Under the pieces are notes generated by a model. That model had not been told where the DNA came from and searched no databases. It saw nothing but the letters and a program-made list of their open reading frames with translations. From assembly GCA_031554215.1 (NCBI GenBank), contig JAVBKF010000016.1, positions 1-30,841 of the forward strand: a stretch of DNA of 30,841 bases. The letters are read 5' to 3'. Position numbers and translations under genes: made by a program. The first letter of the stretch is position 1, and the number at the start of each line of letters is the position of its first letter. Shown piece by piece: positions 21,822 to 30,841 of the stretch. The DNA comes from JAVBKE01 sp031554215 (lineage in GTDB: Bacteria; Bacillota; Bacilli; JARBTR01).

Positions 21822-22967
21822 TTGAAGAAAATTAATTTGATTGGTGCATCGGGGTCAATTGGACAACAAACGATTGATGTCATTCGGCAACATCCAGAAG
21901 ACTTTCAGCTTGTCGCTGCCGGATGCGGGAAAGATACAGTGCAAATGCGCGAGATTATCAAAGAATTTAATCCAACACTTATATCAGTACTGGAAGAGGC
22001 GGATGCTAAGAGGCTACGGGGTGAATTCCCGGCAACGCGTGTTGTTTCAGGCATTGAAGGTTTGACTGAAGTCGCGTGCTACGATGCTGGGAACTTTCTA
22101 TTGAATGCTGTCGTCGGTAGCATTGGTCTCAGACCAACACTTGCTGCGATTGCAGCGGGCAAAGATATTGGAATTGCGAATAAAGAAACACTTGTCACTG
22201 CTGGGCACATCGTGATGGATGCTGTGCGGAAATCTGGCGTGAAGTTTCTCCCTGTTGACAGTGAGCATTCTGCTATTTTTCAATGTTTGCAAGGTGAGCA
22301 AGAAAAAAATATTGAACGGCTAGTTATCACAGCATCTGGTGGTAGCTTTCGCAACCGTTCGCGGGATGAACTGGCAGATGTAACTGTCGAAGATGCATTG
22401 GCACATCCGAATTGGTCAATGGGCGCAAAGCTAACGGTTGATTCAGCAACGATGATGAATAAGGGTCTTGAGGTGATTGAAGCCCACTGGTTATTCGACC
22501 TCTCATTTGATAAAATAGATGTATTGTTGCATAATGAAAGCATTATTCATTCAATGGTCGAGTTCTGTGATTCAAGTGTAATGGCACAGCTCGGATCTCC
22601 TGATATGCGCGTCCCGATTCAATATGTCCTTTCCTATCCGGATAGAATACCACTGGAGCGTGCAAAACGACTGAACCTCGCTGAGGCAGCAACGCTTCAT
22701 TTTAAACAAATGGATTTTGACCGTTTTCCTTGTTTGCGCTATGCTTATGATGCAGGGAAGGTAGGCGGGACAATGCCAACTGTCATGAATGCAGCAAACG
22801 AAGTGGCGGTGCAGTTATTTTTATCGAAACAAATTCCTTTCCTAGAGATAGAGAAGATTGTTGAAACACAGATGGGTCAACATGTGGCTATCCGAAATCC
22901 TGCAATTGATGTGATCCATTCAATAGATCAAGAAATAAGAGAGACGGTATTGAGACAGTATAAATAG
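21822..22967 (+). CDS. dxr: 1-deoxy-D-xylulose 5-phosphate reductoisomerase
   Basis: Catalyses the committed step of the MEP isoprenoid pathway (DXP to MEP, NADPH-dependent), which supplies precursors for UppS. TTG 21822 is chosen (381 aa): GGAG at 21809-21812 is 9 nt away and the protein then begins KKINLIGASGSIG as in the family. An in-frame TTG at 21807 overlaps the ribosome-binding site. Motifs are the NADPH-binding GASGSIG, NKETLVTAG, PVDSEHSAIFQC, ASGGSFRN, and NKGLEVIEAHWLF with metal and substrate ligands. It is tightly packed behind cdsA. Confidence 0.97.
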   Translation: MKKINLIGASGSIGQQTIDVIRQHPEDFQLVAAGCGKDTVQMREIIKEFNPTLISVLEEADAKRLRGEFPATRVVSGIEGLTEVACYDAGNFLLNAVVGSIGLRPTLAAIAAGKDIGIANKETLVTAGHIVMDAVRKSGVKFLPVDSEHSAIFQCLQGEQEKNIERLVITASGGSFRNRSRDELADVTVEDALAHPNWSMGAKLTVDSATMMNKGLEVIEAHWLFDLSFDKIDVLLHNESIIHSMVEFCDSSVMAQLGSPDMRVPIQYVLSYPDRIPLERAKRLNLAEAATLHFKQMDFDRFPCLRYAYDAGKVGGTMPTVMNAANEVAVQLFLSKQIPFLEIEKIVETQMGQHVAIRNPAIDVIHSIDQEIRETVLRQYK

Positions 22968-22998
22968 TGTTTCATACACAAGGAAACGGAGAATACAA

Positions 22999-24258
22999 AT
23001 GGAGTTAACAGTGATCATAGCGTTCATCTTTATGTTTGGGGCACTTGTTTTTGTGCATGAACTTGGACATCTTATTTTCGCAAAAAGAGCTGGTATTTTA
23101 TGCAGAGAGTTTGCGATTGGAATGGGGCCAAAGCTATTCTCATGGACGCGTAACGAGACACTTTATACACTGCGTGCACTACCAATCGGTGGCTACGTCA
23201 AAATGGCAGGAGAAGACCCTGAGGCTCTAGAACTGAAGCCTGGTCAGCAGATTGGCTTTATTTTAAATGATCAGAATGTGATTACGAAAATCATCACATC
23301 AGAATTTGATAAATTTCCTACGTCCCAAGTGCTTGAAGTAGAGGCAGCAGATCTTGAGCATCAACTATTTATCCGTTTCCTAGAAACAGAAGATAAACAG
23401 GTGACTTATACGGTTGATCCAAAGGCTACGTACTTTATTGACGGAAGTGAGTATCAGATTGCTCCTTATAATAGACAATTTAACTCGAAATCGGTTCCAA
23501 AGCGCGCAATGGCTTTATTTGCTGGACCGATGATGAATTTTATATTTGCTTTTCTGTTGTTTATTGCGATTGGTTTCATGCAAGGCGTGCCAACTGGAGA
23601 GCCTGCACTCGGAACGATTATTCCAGATTCAGCGGCCGAGCAATATGGTCTTAAGGAAGGCGACCAAGTGAAAGCGATTAATGGTAAGCCCGTTGATAGT
23701 TGGGAGTCCGTCGTCAGTAGCATTCAGAAATACCCTGACGAAACGGTTCCTTTTGAAATCATGCGTGACGGAGAGACAATAACGAAAGAGGTTAAAGTCA
23801 ATTCGGTTGAATCTGAGGGAAAAGAAATCGGACAAATTGGTGTCTATGCACCAACTGAGAAATCTCCTGCTAAAGTGATTACCTCAGCAGCACAGCAAAC
23901 CTATATGTGGTCGACACAAATATTTATTGCTGTTGGGGACATGTTTACTGGAGGATTTTCAGTTGACAATTTAGCTGGACCAGTGGGGATTTATAGTGCG
24001 ACAAAGGAAGTTGTTAATACTGGGTTTTCTGAATTTCTCACTTGGACAGCAGTACTAAGCGTCAATCTTGGTATTATCAATCTGTTGCCGTTACCAGCAC
24101 TGGATGGTGGACGCTTGTTATTCCTTGGAATTGAGGGCGTTCGCGGGAAACCGATTTCTAGAGAGAAAGAGAGCATCGTTCATTTTGTTGGTTTTGCTTT
24201 GCTCATGTTACTGATGATTGCGGTTACCTGGAATGATATCCAGCGGTTATTCTCATAA
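22999..24258 (+). CDS. rseP: Site-2 zinc metalloprotease RseP/RasP
   Basis: Intramembrane protease that cleaves anti-sigma factors and signal-peptide remnants within the membrane. It has 419 aa. The first span carries the zinc ligands HELGH (His20, Glu21, His24). A PDZ domain (about residues 190-265, EPALGTIIPDSAAEQYGLKEGD) follows the second span. The third zinc ligand is in NLLPLPALDGGRLLF near residue 365. The gene is called rasP in Bacillus. In B. subtilis proS follows directly; here a strong terminator follows, so the transcript appears to end. Confidence 0.97.
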   Translation: MELTVIIAFIFMFGALVFVHELGHLIFAKRAGILCREFAIGMGPKLFSWTRNETLYTLRALPIGGYVKMAGEDPEALELKPGQQIGFILNDQNVITKIITSEFDKFPTSQVLEVEAADLEHQLFIRFLETEDKQVTYTVDPKATYFIDGSEYQIAPYNRQFNSKSVPKRAMALFAGPMMNFIFAFLLFIAIGFMQGVPTGEPALGTIIPDSAAEQYGLKEGDQVKAINGKPVDSWESVVSSIQKYPDETVPFEIMRDGETITKEVKVNSVESEGKEIGQIGVYAPTEKSPAKVITSAAQQTYMWSTQIFIAVGDMFTGGFSVDNLAGPVGIYSATKEVVNTGFSEFLTWTAVLSVNLGIINLLPLPALDGGRLLFLGIEGVRGKPISREKESIVHFVGFALLMLLMIAVTWNDIQRLFS

Positions 24259-24305
24259 GTGATAACAGGTATAAACCACGAAATGTGGTCAATAGAAAGT
24301 GGGAG

Positions 24306-24339
24306 GGGTTCAAATCTTTGTGATTTGGACCCTTTTTTT
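24306..24339 (+). terminator. Strong Rho-independent terminator after rseP
   Basis: An 11-bp stem GGGTTCAAATC / GATTTGGACCC (24306-24316 with 24322-24332) with one G-U pair and a 5-nt loop is followed by seven T. From 24340 to 24601 I see no gene; one weak hairpin (24404-24411 with 24430-24437) and the leader of polC are all it holds. Confidence 0.93.
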
Positions 24340-24601
24340 GTGTCAGTCATCCGAACCACCATTCATAACTGAGCATTTGTTGATCCGCTTACTGTAGGTG
24401 AACGGTAGAAATTACTGTTGTCCTGTCCGTTTCTACTGCATCGGAAGTGTTTCAATTCCTAGATTTACGAGTCAAACGGTCGCGCGAGACTAAACAGGCA
24501 ACGATGGAATATCTTTTCGATTGGTTTATTTTAATAGGGACTGCAAAAAAACAGCAAATTCATGTTATGATATTGTCATCATATTTAATGGAGTGTCATC
24601 A

Positions 24602-27600
24602 ATGGATAACGAAATAAATAAAGGGCAGGAAAGTTTTCAGATTCTGCTTACACAGTTGCAAATCACGGGTTCCGAGCAGCTAGCATCTTTCAGTGGGGCT
24701 GAAATCCGCAAAGTAACTGTGAACAAAGAGAAGGGATCATGGCATTTCCTTTTTTATTTTCAGCAATTAGTGCCAACAGAATTGTGGACTTTCTTTACCA
24801 ATCAATTAGCACTATCTTTTGCAGGCATTGCCGAAGTAGATTTTACCGTGAAGATTGAGGGAGATCCCGTCGATGGAGCGGCTGTAACGGCATACTGGCC
24901 GTCAGTTGTGCTTCGTTTAACAGAAAAATCACCTGGGGTTCAGCAAATGTTGCTTGCCCAGACACCTGTGTTTGAAAACGACACGTTAAAGGTGACTGTG
25001 CAATCTGAGACTGAAGTGACGAAGGTGAAGAATAGCTATTTAGAAGCGATTGGGGCTTACTATACAAAGATTGGTATGGCAGGTTTTCGCATAGAGATTT
25101 GTTTGGATCATGGACATCAGGAACAGCAATTACAATTGTTTCATGAGGAAAAGAAACGCGAAGATGCCGAGATTGCGCAACAAACGCTTCAATCAATGCA
25201 GGAAATAGAAATGCAAGGAAAACAGAACAGTGTGCCTAATGATGCGCCGCTTAGGATTGGGAGACCGATTCTTGAAACGGATATAAAGAGAATTGAAGAA
25301 TTAACGGAAAATGATAAACGTTCAGCGATTGAAGGGTTTGTATTTCAAGCCGAGATGCGTGCTTTACGTAGCGGTAAAAGCATGTTAATGTTCAAAATCA
25401 CTGACTATACTGACTCGATACAAGTGAAAATGTTCCCAAAAGACCAGGATGACGAGGTAATGTTTTCTCGTATTAAAGCAGGAAAATGGCTGAAAGTACA
25501 AGGAAATCCACAAATAGATACCTTTAATCAATTTAACCCTGAACTGATCATCATGGGGAATGATGTTTCTGAGGGGAGACCAGAAGTACGTGAGGACCTT
25601 GCACCAGAGGATGAAAAGCGCGTTGAGCTACACCTCCATACGCAGATGAGCCAAATGGATGCAATTACGCCAATTAGCCATTATGTTGAGCGGGCAAAAC
25701 TATGGGGGCATAAAGCAATTGCGATTACCGATCATGGTGGTGTGCAGGGGTTCCCGGAAGCTTATGCAGCTGGAAAGAAACACGACATGAAAATCATTTA
25801 TGGAATTGAGGCGTTCTTGGTAGATGATGGTGTTCCAATTGCCTTTAATTCAGAGGACCGGTTACTGAGTGAGAGTACCTATGTGGTTTTTGACGTCGAG
25901 ACAACCGGTTTATCGGCTGTTTATAATGTGATTATCGAGCTAGGTGCAGTCAAAATCAGAGACGGTGAAATCATTGAACGGTTTTCAAAGTTTGCTAACC
26001 CGCATCATCCGCTCTCTGCTTTAACAATCGAACTGACAGGCATTACCGATGAGATGGTACAAAACGCACCAGAGGTTAGTACGATTATTGAGGAATTTAA
26101 GACATGGATTGGAGATGATATTCTTGTCGCCCATAATGCTAGCTTTGACATGGGCTTTCTCAATATGGCTTATGAGAAACTGGGGTATCCGAAGGCCACG
26201 AACCCTGTCATAGATACACTAGAACTAGCACGCCATTTGTACCCAGATTTTAAGCGGTATGGTCTTGGTGGACTAGCGAAGAAGTTATCCGTCGAACTGA
26301 CGCAACATCACCGTGCCATCTATGATGCTGAGGCGACAGGGAATATTCTACTTGTCATGATGCAGGAACTGAAAAAGCATAAAATAGAAAATCTTGGACA
26401 GCTCAATGATCATGTTGGCAAGGGGAAAGGGTACCGAAATGCGCGCCCGAAGCATTGCACCATATTGGTGAAAAATGCAACTGGACTGAAAAATTTATTT
26501 AAACTCGTTTCAAAGGCTCACACGGAATATTTCTTCCGGGTACCACGGATTCCGCGCTCAGTCTTAGCTGAATACCGAGAGGGACTCCTCATCGGTACAA
26601 GCTGTGATAAAGGGGAAGTGTTTGAGGCGCTCATCCAAAAGCCGATTAGTGAAGTATACCCCATTGCTGCTTTCTATGATTACTTAGAAATTCATCCTAA
26701 AGAGGTCTATTTGCCATTAATCGAAGCAGAAAGTGTCCATAGCGTTCAATCACTCGAAGGGATTACCAAGAGTTTAATCAAGATTGGTGAGGAGCAAAAT
26801 AAATTAGTTGTTGCGACGGGGAATGCACATTATCTTGATGAAAAGGACAGCATTTATCGGCAAATACTGATTCGTTCACAAGGTGGAGCGAATCCAATGA
26901 ACCGTTATCAATTGCCGAAAGTCCATTTCCGCACAACGGATGAGATGCTTGAATCATTCGCCTACCTAGGTGCCGAGAAAGCGACCGAGATTGTCGTGAC
27001 AAACACGAACAAACTGGCAGATATGATCGAAGTTGTTAAGCCAATTAAAGATGAATTATACGTACCGAAAATTGAAGGTGCAGACGAAGAGATCAGAGAA
27101 CTATCCTATAATCGTGCGCATGAGATTTATGGCGACAAATTGCCTGATATTGTTCATCAGCGAATCGAGAAGGAATTGGAAAGTATCATTGGACATGGTT
27201 TTGCGGTTATCTATTTGATTTCGCAAAAACTTGTAAAGAAATCACTCGATGATGGCTACTTAGTTGGTTCACGGGGATCAGTGGGCTCGTCCCTCGTAGC
27301 TCACCTTACACAGATTACCGAAGTAAATCCAATGCCACCGCATTACGTCTGTCCTAGTTGTTGCCATGCAACATTTTTTACAGATGGTTCTGTTAGTTCA
27401 GGATATGACTTACCAGATAAACAGTGTAGTGAATGTGGTTCGGCCTACCGAAAGGACGGCCAGGATATTCCGTTTGAAACCTTCCTTGGTTTTAAAATGG
27501 ATAAAGTGCCGGATATTGATTTGAACTTCTCAGGTGATTATCAGAACGTAGCCCATGATTACACGAAAGAACTATTTGGTGAAGAATATGTTTTCCGTGC

Positions 27601-28930
27601 CGGAACGATTGCTACGGTCGCAGACAAAACGGCCTACGGCTATGTACGTGGTTTTTTGCAGGAAAACAATTTGACAAAGAAAACGGTCGAAATCGACCGT
27701 CTATCGCTTGGTACGACAGGGACTAAGCGGACAACTGGTCAGCATCCTGGGGGGATTATTGTTATCCCAGACTACATGGATGTCTATGATTTCACACCAA
27801 TCCAGTTCCCGGCCGATAATATGGATTCTCGGTGGAAGACAACGCATTTTGACTTCCATTCGATCCACGATAATGTGCTGAAACTTGATATACTCGGACA
27901 CGATGATCCAACCGTTATTCGGATGTTGCAGGATTTGAGCGGGATTGATCCAAAGGATATTCCAGTTGATGATCCAGCTGTTATGAGTATCTTCAGCAGC
28001 CCAGAGGCACTTGGGGTCACTGCGCAGCAAATTAGTTGCAAGACTGGCACATTTGGTGTTCCCGAGTTTGGGACACAGTTTGTTCGGCAGATGCTTGAAG
28101 CGACGAAACCATCGAAGTTTTCAGAACTTGTCCAGATATCAGGTCTATCCCATGGAACAGATGTATGGCTCAAGAATGCCCAAGAGCTGATTGATAAAAA
28201 TATTTGTAAGCTGAATGAGGTAATTGGTTGTCGTGACGACATCATGGTTTACCTGATTTATCAAGGCGTGGAATCGTCATTTGCTTTCAAAATCATGGAA
28301 TCAGTGCGTAAGGGAAAAGGGCTGACACCTGAGATGGAATCAGAAATGCGTGAACATAAAGTGCCAAATTGGTACATTGATTCTTGTAAAAAGATCAAAT
28401 ATATGTTCCCGAAAGCCCATGCGGCTGCGTATGTGCTCATGGCTGTTCGGATTGCCTATTTCAAGGTGCATATGCCATTATTCTTCTATGCAACATACTT
28501 TACCGTTCGTGCTAATGATTTTGATATTGATATCATGTCAAAAGGGGCACTAACGATTAAGGCAAAGCTTGATGAAATTGCTCAAAAGGGGATGGAAGCA
28601 TCCGTTAAAGATCGGAACTTACAGACAGTCCTTGAGCTTGCGCACGAAATGTGTCAACGTGGTTTCACAATGAAGAAAATTGATCTTTATAAATCATCGG
28701 CAAAGGAATTCATTATTGAAGGTGATTGCCTCATACCACCGTTTATCTCGATAGCAGGTCTTGGTGAGAACGTGGCTGAACAGATTGTCCGTGCAAGAGA
28801 AAACGGTGAATTTCTTTCCAAAGAGGATTTGCAACAACGCGGTAAGGTATCAAAAACGATTATTGAATTTATGGATAATCACGGTTGTCTAACAGATTTG
28901 CCAGATGAAAATCAATTGTCATTTTTTTAA
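24602..28930 (+). CDS. polC: DNA polymerase III PolC-type alpha subunit
   Basis: Replicative polymerase of low-GC Gram-positives, with built-in 3'-5' proofreading. ATG 24602 (GGAG 8 nt before) gives 1442 aa, the usual size; the longer in-frame start at 24521 has no ribosome-binding site. Domains in order are an N-terminal domain, an OB fold near residue 243, the PHP domain (VELHLHTQMSQMDAI, about 340), and the inserted DEDDh exonuclease (VVFDVETTGLS, about 427). A zinc module follows (CPSCC...CSEC, about 916-945), then the palm with PDIDLNFSGDYQ (about 970) and the finger/C-terminal regions with SGLSHGTDVW and FPKAHAAAY. It ends in the QLSFF-type clamp-binding tail. Confidence 0.98.
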   Translation: MDNEINKGQESFQILLTQLQITGSEQLASFSGAEIRKVTVNKEKGSWHFLFYFQQLVPTELWTFFTNQLALSFAGIAEVDFTVKIEGDPVDGAAVTAYWPSVVLRLTEKSPGVQQMLLAQTPVFENDTLKVTVQSETEVTKVKNSYLEAIGAYYTKIGMAGFRIEICLDHGHQEQQLQLFHEEKKREDAEIAQQTLQSMQEIEMQGKQNSVPNDAPLRIGRPILETDIKRIEELTENDKRSAIEGFVFQAEMRALRSGKSMLMFKITDYTDSIQVKMFPKDQDDEVMFSRIKAGKWLKVQGNPQIDTFNQFNPELIIMGNDVSEGRPEVREDLAPEDEKRVELHLHTQMSQMDAITPISHYVERAKLWGHKAIAITDHGGVQGFPEAYAAGKKHDMKIIYGIEAFLVDDGVPIAFNSEDRLLSESTYVVFDVETTGLSAVYNVIIELGAVKIRDGEIIERFSKFANPHHPLSALTIELTGITDEMVQNAPEVSTIIEEFKTWIGDDILVAHNASFDMGFLNMAYEKLGYPKATNPVIDTLELARHLYPDFKRYGLGGLAKKLSVELTQHHRAIYDAEATGNILLVMMQELKKHKIENLGQLNDHVGKGKGYRNARPKHCTILVKNATGLKNLFKLVSKAHTEYFFRVPRIPRSVLAEYREGLLIGTSCDKGEVFEALIQKPISEVYPIAAFYDYLEIHPKEVYLPLIEAESVHSVQSLEGITKSLIKIGEEQNKLVVATGNAHYLDEKDSIYRQILIRSQGGANPMNRYQLPKVHFRTTDEMLESFAYLGAEKATEIVVTNTNKLADMIEVVKPIKDELYVPKIEGADEEIRELSYNRAHEIYGDKLPDIVHQRIEKELESIIGHGFAVIYLISQKLVKKSLDDGYLVGSRGSVGSSLVAHLTQITEVNPMPPHYVCPSCCHATFFTDGSVSSGYDLPDKQCSECGSAYRKDGQDIPFETFLGFKMDKVPDIDLNFSGDYQNVAHDYTKELFGEEYVFRAGTIATVADKTAYGYVRGFLQENNLTKKTVEIDRLSLGTTGTKRTTGQHPGGIIVIPDYMDVYDFTPIQFPADNMDSRWKTTHFDFHSIHDNVLKLDILGHDDPTVIRMLQDLSGIDPKDIPVDDPAVMSIFSSPEALGVTAQQISCKTGTFGVPEFGTQFVRQMLEATKPSKFSELVQISGLSHGTDVWLKNAQELIDKNICKLNEVIGCRDDIMVYLIYQGVESSFAFKIMESVRKGKGLTPEMESEMREHKVPNWYIDSCKKIKYMFPKAHAAAYVLMAVRIAYFKVHMPLFFYATYFTVRANDFDIDIMSKGALTIKAKLDEIAQKGMEASVKDRNLQTVLELAHEMCQRGFTMKKIDLYKSSAKEFIIEGDCLIPPFISIAGLGENVAEQIVRARENGEFLSKEDLQQRGKVSKTIIEFMDNHGCLTDLPDENQLSFF

Positions 28931-28931
28931 T

Positions 28932-28960
28932 TTGCATCCCGGGCAAAGATATGATACTAT
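28932..28960 (+). promoter_or_regulatory. Sigma-A promoter for rimP-nusA-ylxR
   Basis: TTGCAT (28932-28937), a 17-bp spacer and TACTAT (28955-28960), starting at the polC stop. Transcription from about 28967 would give a leader of about 97 nt containing the hairpin at 28989-29008. Confidence 0.6.
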
Positions 28961-28986
28961 TGGCAAGTGAATTAAATAACCAAAAA

Positions 28987-29018
28987 GGAGAGTGGGGCAA
29001 CCCACTCTTTCGCTTTGT
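28987..29018 (+). terminator. Leader hairpin (attenuator) of the rimP-nusA operon
   Basis: An 8-bp perfect stem AGAGTGGG / CCCACTCT (28989-28996 with 29001-29008) closes on a GCAA tetraloop and is followed by an interrupted U-tract (TTTCGCTTTGT). A weak U-tract after a good hairpin in this leader fits an intrinsic terminator that depends on NusA. NusA autoregulation of this operon by such termination is, to my knowledge, described in B. subtilis. Confidence 0.65.
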
Positions 29019-29063
29019 CTGTTGAAGTGGAAAATACTGTTTTATTCACAAGGGGGTGAAACA

Positions 29064-29531
29064 ATGAGTAAAGTCGTTGAAGTAGTGGAAGCATTGGTGA
29101 GGCCAATTGCGGAAGCCCAGGGGCTTGAAGTAGTGGAAGTAGAGTATGTGAAGGAAGGGCGCGACTGGTTTTTGCGTGTTTTTATTGATAATGAAGCCGG
29201 CATTGACATTGATGAGTGTGTTTCTGTTTCAGAAAAACTCAGCCAACTGTTAGATGAGCAGGACCCAATCCCAGATCAGTATTTTCTTGAAGTTTCCTCA
29301 CCAGGCGCTGAGCGCCCCCTGAAGAAAAAAGCAGATTTTGAAGCAGCAATCGGTAAAAATGTTCATATTAAAACGTATGAGCCTATAGAGGACTGCAAAG
29401 AGCACGAAGGCATCATGTTATCATTCTCCGAAACTGTTGTGGTACTAGAAGTTAAGGTGAAAACGGCAATAAGAGAAATTGAAATTCCATATGAAAAAAT
29501 TGCTAAAGCCAGACTGGCGATAGTTTTTTAA
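29064..29531 (+). CDS. rimP: Ribosome maturation factor RimP
   Basis: Binds the 30S subunit during late assembly. ATG 29064 after AAGGGGGTG gives 155 aa, the normal length; the longer frame upstream runs through the leader hairpin. The family pattern is LEVVEVEYVKEGRDWFLRVFID near residues 20-42 (alpha-beta N-terminal domain), then DECVSVSEKLS and FLEVSSPGAERPL, then an SH3-like C-terminal domain. It is the first gene of the rimP-nusA-ylxR operon, 17 nt before nusA. Confidence 0.97.
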   Translation: MSKVVEVVEALVRPIAEAQGLEVVEVEYVKEGRDWFLRVFIDNEAGIDIDECVSVSEKLSQLLDEQDPIPDQYFLEVSSPGAERPLKKKADFEAAIGKNVHIKTYEPIEDCKEHEGIMLSFSETVVVLEVKVKTAIREIEIPYEKIAKARLAIVF

Positions 29532-29548
29532 CAAAAGGAGGAGTTAGC

Positions 29549-30655
29549 ATGAGCAGTGAGTTACTGACTGCCCTGAAAACGTTAGAAACAGAAAAAGGCA
29601 TTGCTTTGTCGGTATTGATTGAGGCGATCGAAGCAGCAATGGTCGCAGCGTATCAAAAAAACTTTAATAAAGCACAAAATGTTCGAGTAGAATTTAATAC
29701 TGAAACTGGACAGATTCGTGTTTTTGCCAAGAAAGAAGTCAAAGAAGTTGTTGAGGATAGTCGCTTAGACATTTCGCTTGAAGAGGCAAGAGCGCTCAGT
29801 AAATATTATGAAGTGGACGATGTCGTCGAAATCGAAGTAACACCGAAGGATTTCGGACGTGTTGCAGCAGCGAATGCAAAGCAAGTGATTGTGCAGCGTG
29901 TTAGAGAAGCAGAACGTGGACTAATCTATGATGAATATATTGATTTACAAGAAGATATCATTACCGGAACAGTTCAGCGGAAAGATGCGCGTAACTACTA
30001 TGTTTCAATCGGCAGAACAGAGGCTATTTTACCAATGTCTGAAATGATGCCAAATGAAGTGTACCAAGTACATGATAAGATTAAATTATTTATTACCAAA
30101 GTGGATAAAACAACAAAGGGACCACAAATCGTTGTTTCGAGAGCGAATCCAGGCCTTCTGAAGCGTTTATTTGAAATGGAAGTACCTGAAATCTATGAAG
30201 GCATTGTTGAGATTAAATCTGTCACTAGAGAAGCAGGCGATCGGTCAAAGATTTCTGTTTACTCAACAAACCCTGAGGTTGATCCAATCGGTTCCTGTGT
30301 TGGCGCCAAAGGTGATCGGGTTCAAAACATTGTCAACGAATTGAACGGAGAGAAAATTGACATAGTTGAATGGTCAGAAAATCCAGTTGATTATGTTGCC
30401 AATGCTTTAAGTCCTTCTAATGTACTTGAGGTGCTTGTGAATGAAGAAGATCGATCAACGGTTGTCATCGTTCCTGATTATCAACTGTCTCTTGCGATTG
30501 GTAAGCGCGGTCAAAATGCCCGTTTAGCGGCTAAATTGACGGGCTGGAAAATTGATATCAAAAGTGAGTCAGATGCGCGGGCACAAGGGATTATTACCGA
30601 TTCATACGAAGAAGATTATGACGACGGGATAAGCGCGTTCAAAGAAGAGATATAA
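29549..30655 (+). CDS. nusA: Transcription termination/antitermination factor NusA
   Basis: RNA polymerase-binding factor controlling pausing, termination and antitermination. It has 368 aa, the short Gram-positive form without the C-terminal acidic repeats of E. coli. The N-terminal polymerase-binding domain (1-125) is followed by an S1 domain (about 130-200, TGTVQRKDARNYYVSIGRTE). Two KH domains follow (GSCVGAKGDRVQNIVNEL and LAIGKRGQNARLAAKLTG). The start has GGAGGAG. It probably regulates its own operon through the upstream hairpin. Its stop overlaps the ribosome-binding region of ylxR. Confidence 0.98.
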   Translation: MSSELLTALKTLETEKGIALSVLIEAIEAAMVAAYQKNFNKAQNVRVEFNTETGQIRVFAKKEVKEVVEDSRLDISLEEARALSKYYEVDDVVEIEVTPKDFGRVAAANAKQVIVQRVREAERGLIYDEYIDLQEDIITGTVQRKDARNYYVSIGRTEAILPMSEMMPNEVYQVHDKIKLFITKVDKTTKGPQIVVSRANPGLLKRLFEMEVPEIYEGIVEIKSVTREAGDRSKISVYSTNPEVDPIGSCVGAKGDRVQNIVNELNGEKIDIVEWSENPVDYVANALSPSNVLEVLVNEEDRSTVVIVPDYQLSLAIGKRGQNARLAAKLTGWKIDIKSESDARAQGIITDSYEEDYDDGISAFKEEI

Positions 30656-30672
30656 TGGACGCAAGGTTGGTG

Positions 30673-30841
30673 ATGACTTTGAATAATAAGAAGAAGGTGC
30701 CAATGCGTAAATGTATTGCCACTGGTGAAATGAAACCGAAAAAAGACATGATTCGAATCGTTCGGTCAACGGAGGGCACTATTTTCGTTGATCCAACAGG
30801 TAAGAAGAATGGCCGGGGTGCCTATATGACACTGACGGAAG
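30673..30841 (+). CDS. ylxR: YlxR family RNA-binding protein (3' end outside window)
   Basis: N-terminal part (56 codons) of the DUF448/YlxR family, a small nucleic-acid-binding protein encoded after nusA in most Bacillota. KKVPMRKCIATGEMKPKKDMIRIV and the GKKNGRGAY motif are clear. ATG 30673 is preferred, with AAGG 6 nt upstream; GTG 30670 and TTG 30679 are possible. The frame runs off the window edge. infB would be expected further downstream. Confidence 0.93.
   Translation, partial: MTLNNKKKVPMRKCIATGEMKPKKDMIRIVRSTEGTIFVDPTGKKNGRGAYMTLTE

Noticed and set aside
1..30841. CRISPR array, insertion sequence, prophage or att sites
   Set aside because: No repeat-spacer series, transposase, integrase or long terminal inverted repeats were seen on either strand.

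Overview
The window looks like a chromosomal segment of a Gram-positive, endospore-forming bacterium of the Bacillota, most likely a Bacillales-type lineage. The evidence is a PolC-type replicative polymerase, the core cluster uppS-cdsA-dxr-rseP-polC-rimP-nusA-ylxR, a YozE-family protein, a YjcZ-like tiny Gly-rich membrane protein typical of spore formers, strong Shine-Dalgarno sites and frequent TTG/GTG starts. I cannot name the genus. No phage, transposon, CRISPR array, rRNA or tRNA was recognised.

Layout. 1-1661: an ABC exporter (ATPase cut by the window edge, plus permease). 1749-2600: a minus-strand terminator, a decayed membrane-protein remnant and a short zinc-ribbon ORF. 2601-5837: an acidic, repeat-bearing protein (possibly CotO-like), dihydrofolate reductase overlapping a PlsC-type acyltransferase, then tatA and tatC. 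5838-6388: a terminator and a second decayed gene. 6389-8753: degV, an RsgA GTPase and the YjcZ-like protein. 8943-12770: a COG2509-type FAD protein, a broken LD-carboxypeptidase gene, yozE and an orphan sensor histidine kinase. 13213-15889: a threonine-catabolic operon, tdh-GNAT-kbl. 15998-18637: divergent selD and selA. 18820-30841: lysA, then the conserved lipid carrier/phospholipid/isoprenoid/protease/replication/translation cluster.

The most notable item is selD. Read from the natural ATG at 17026 on the minus strand, its 15th codon is an in-frame UGA exactly where selenophosphate synthetases carry the catalytic Cys/Sec (G-U-G-C-K). A plausible SECIS hairpin follows it. The protein therefore appears to be a selenoprotein, and conventional gene calling would truncate it. 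selA lies divergently next to it, but selB and tRNA-Sec are not in the window.

A second theme is gene decay. An LD-carboxypeptidase gene has lost its nucleophile serine, its reading frame and its ATG. A ~90-codon ORF has an ATA in place of its start, an internal stop and a frameshift. A membrane protein survives only as fragments. The ABC permease also lacks a canonical start at the expected place. Other points are a GNAT enzyme wedged inside the tdh-kbl operon, absence of proS between rseP and polC, a terminator-like hairpin with an interrupted U-tract in the rimP-nusA leader, and two structured intergenic segments (after selA and before uppS) that no gene explains. All calls come from reading the sequence by eye. 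No database search, folding program or alignment was run.
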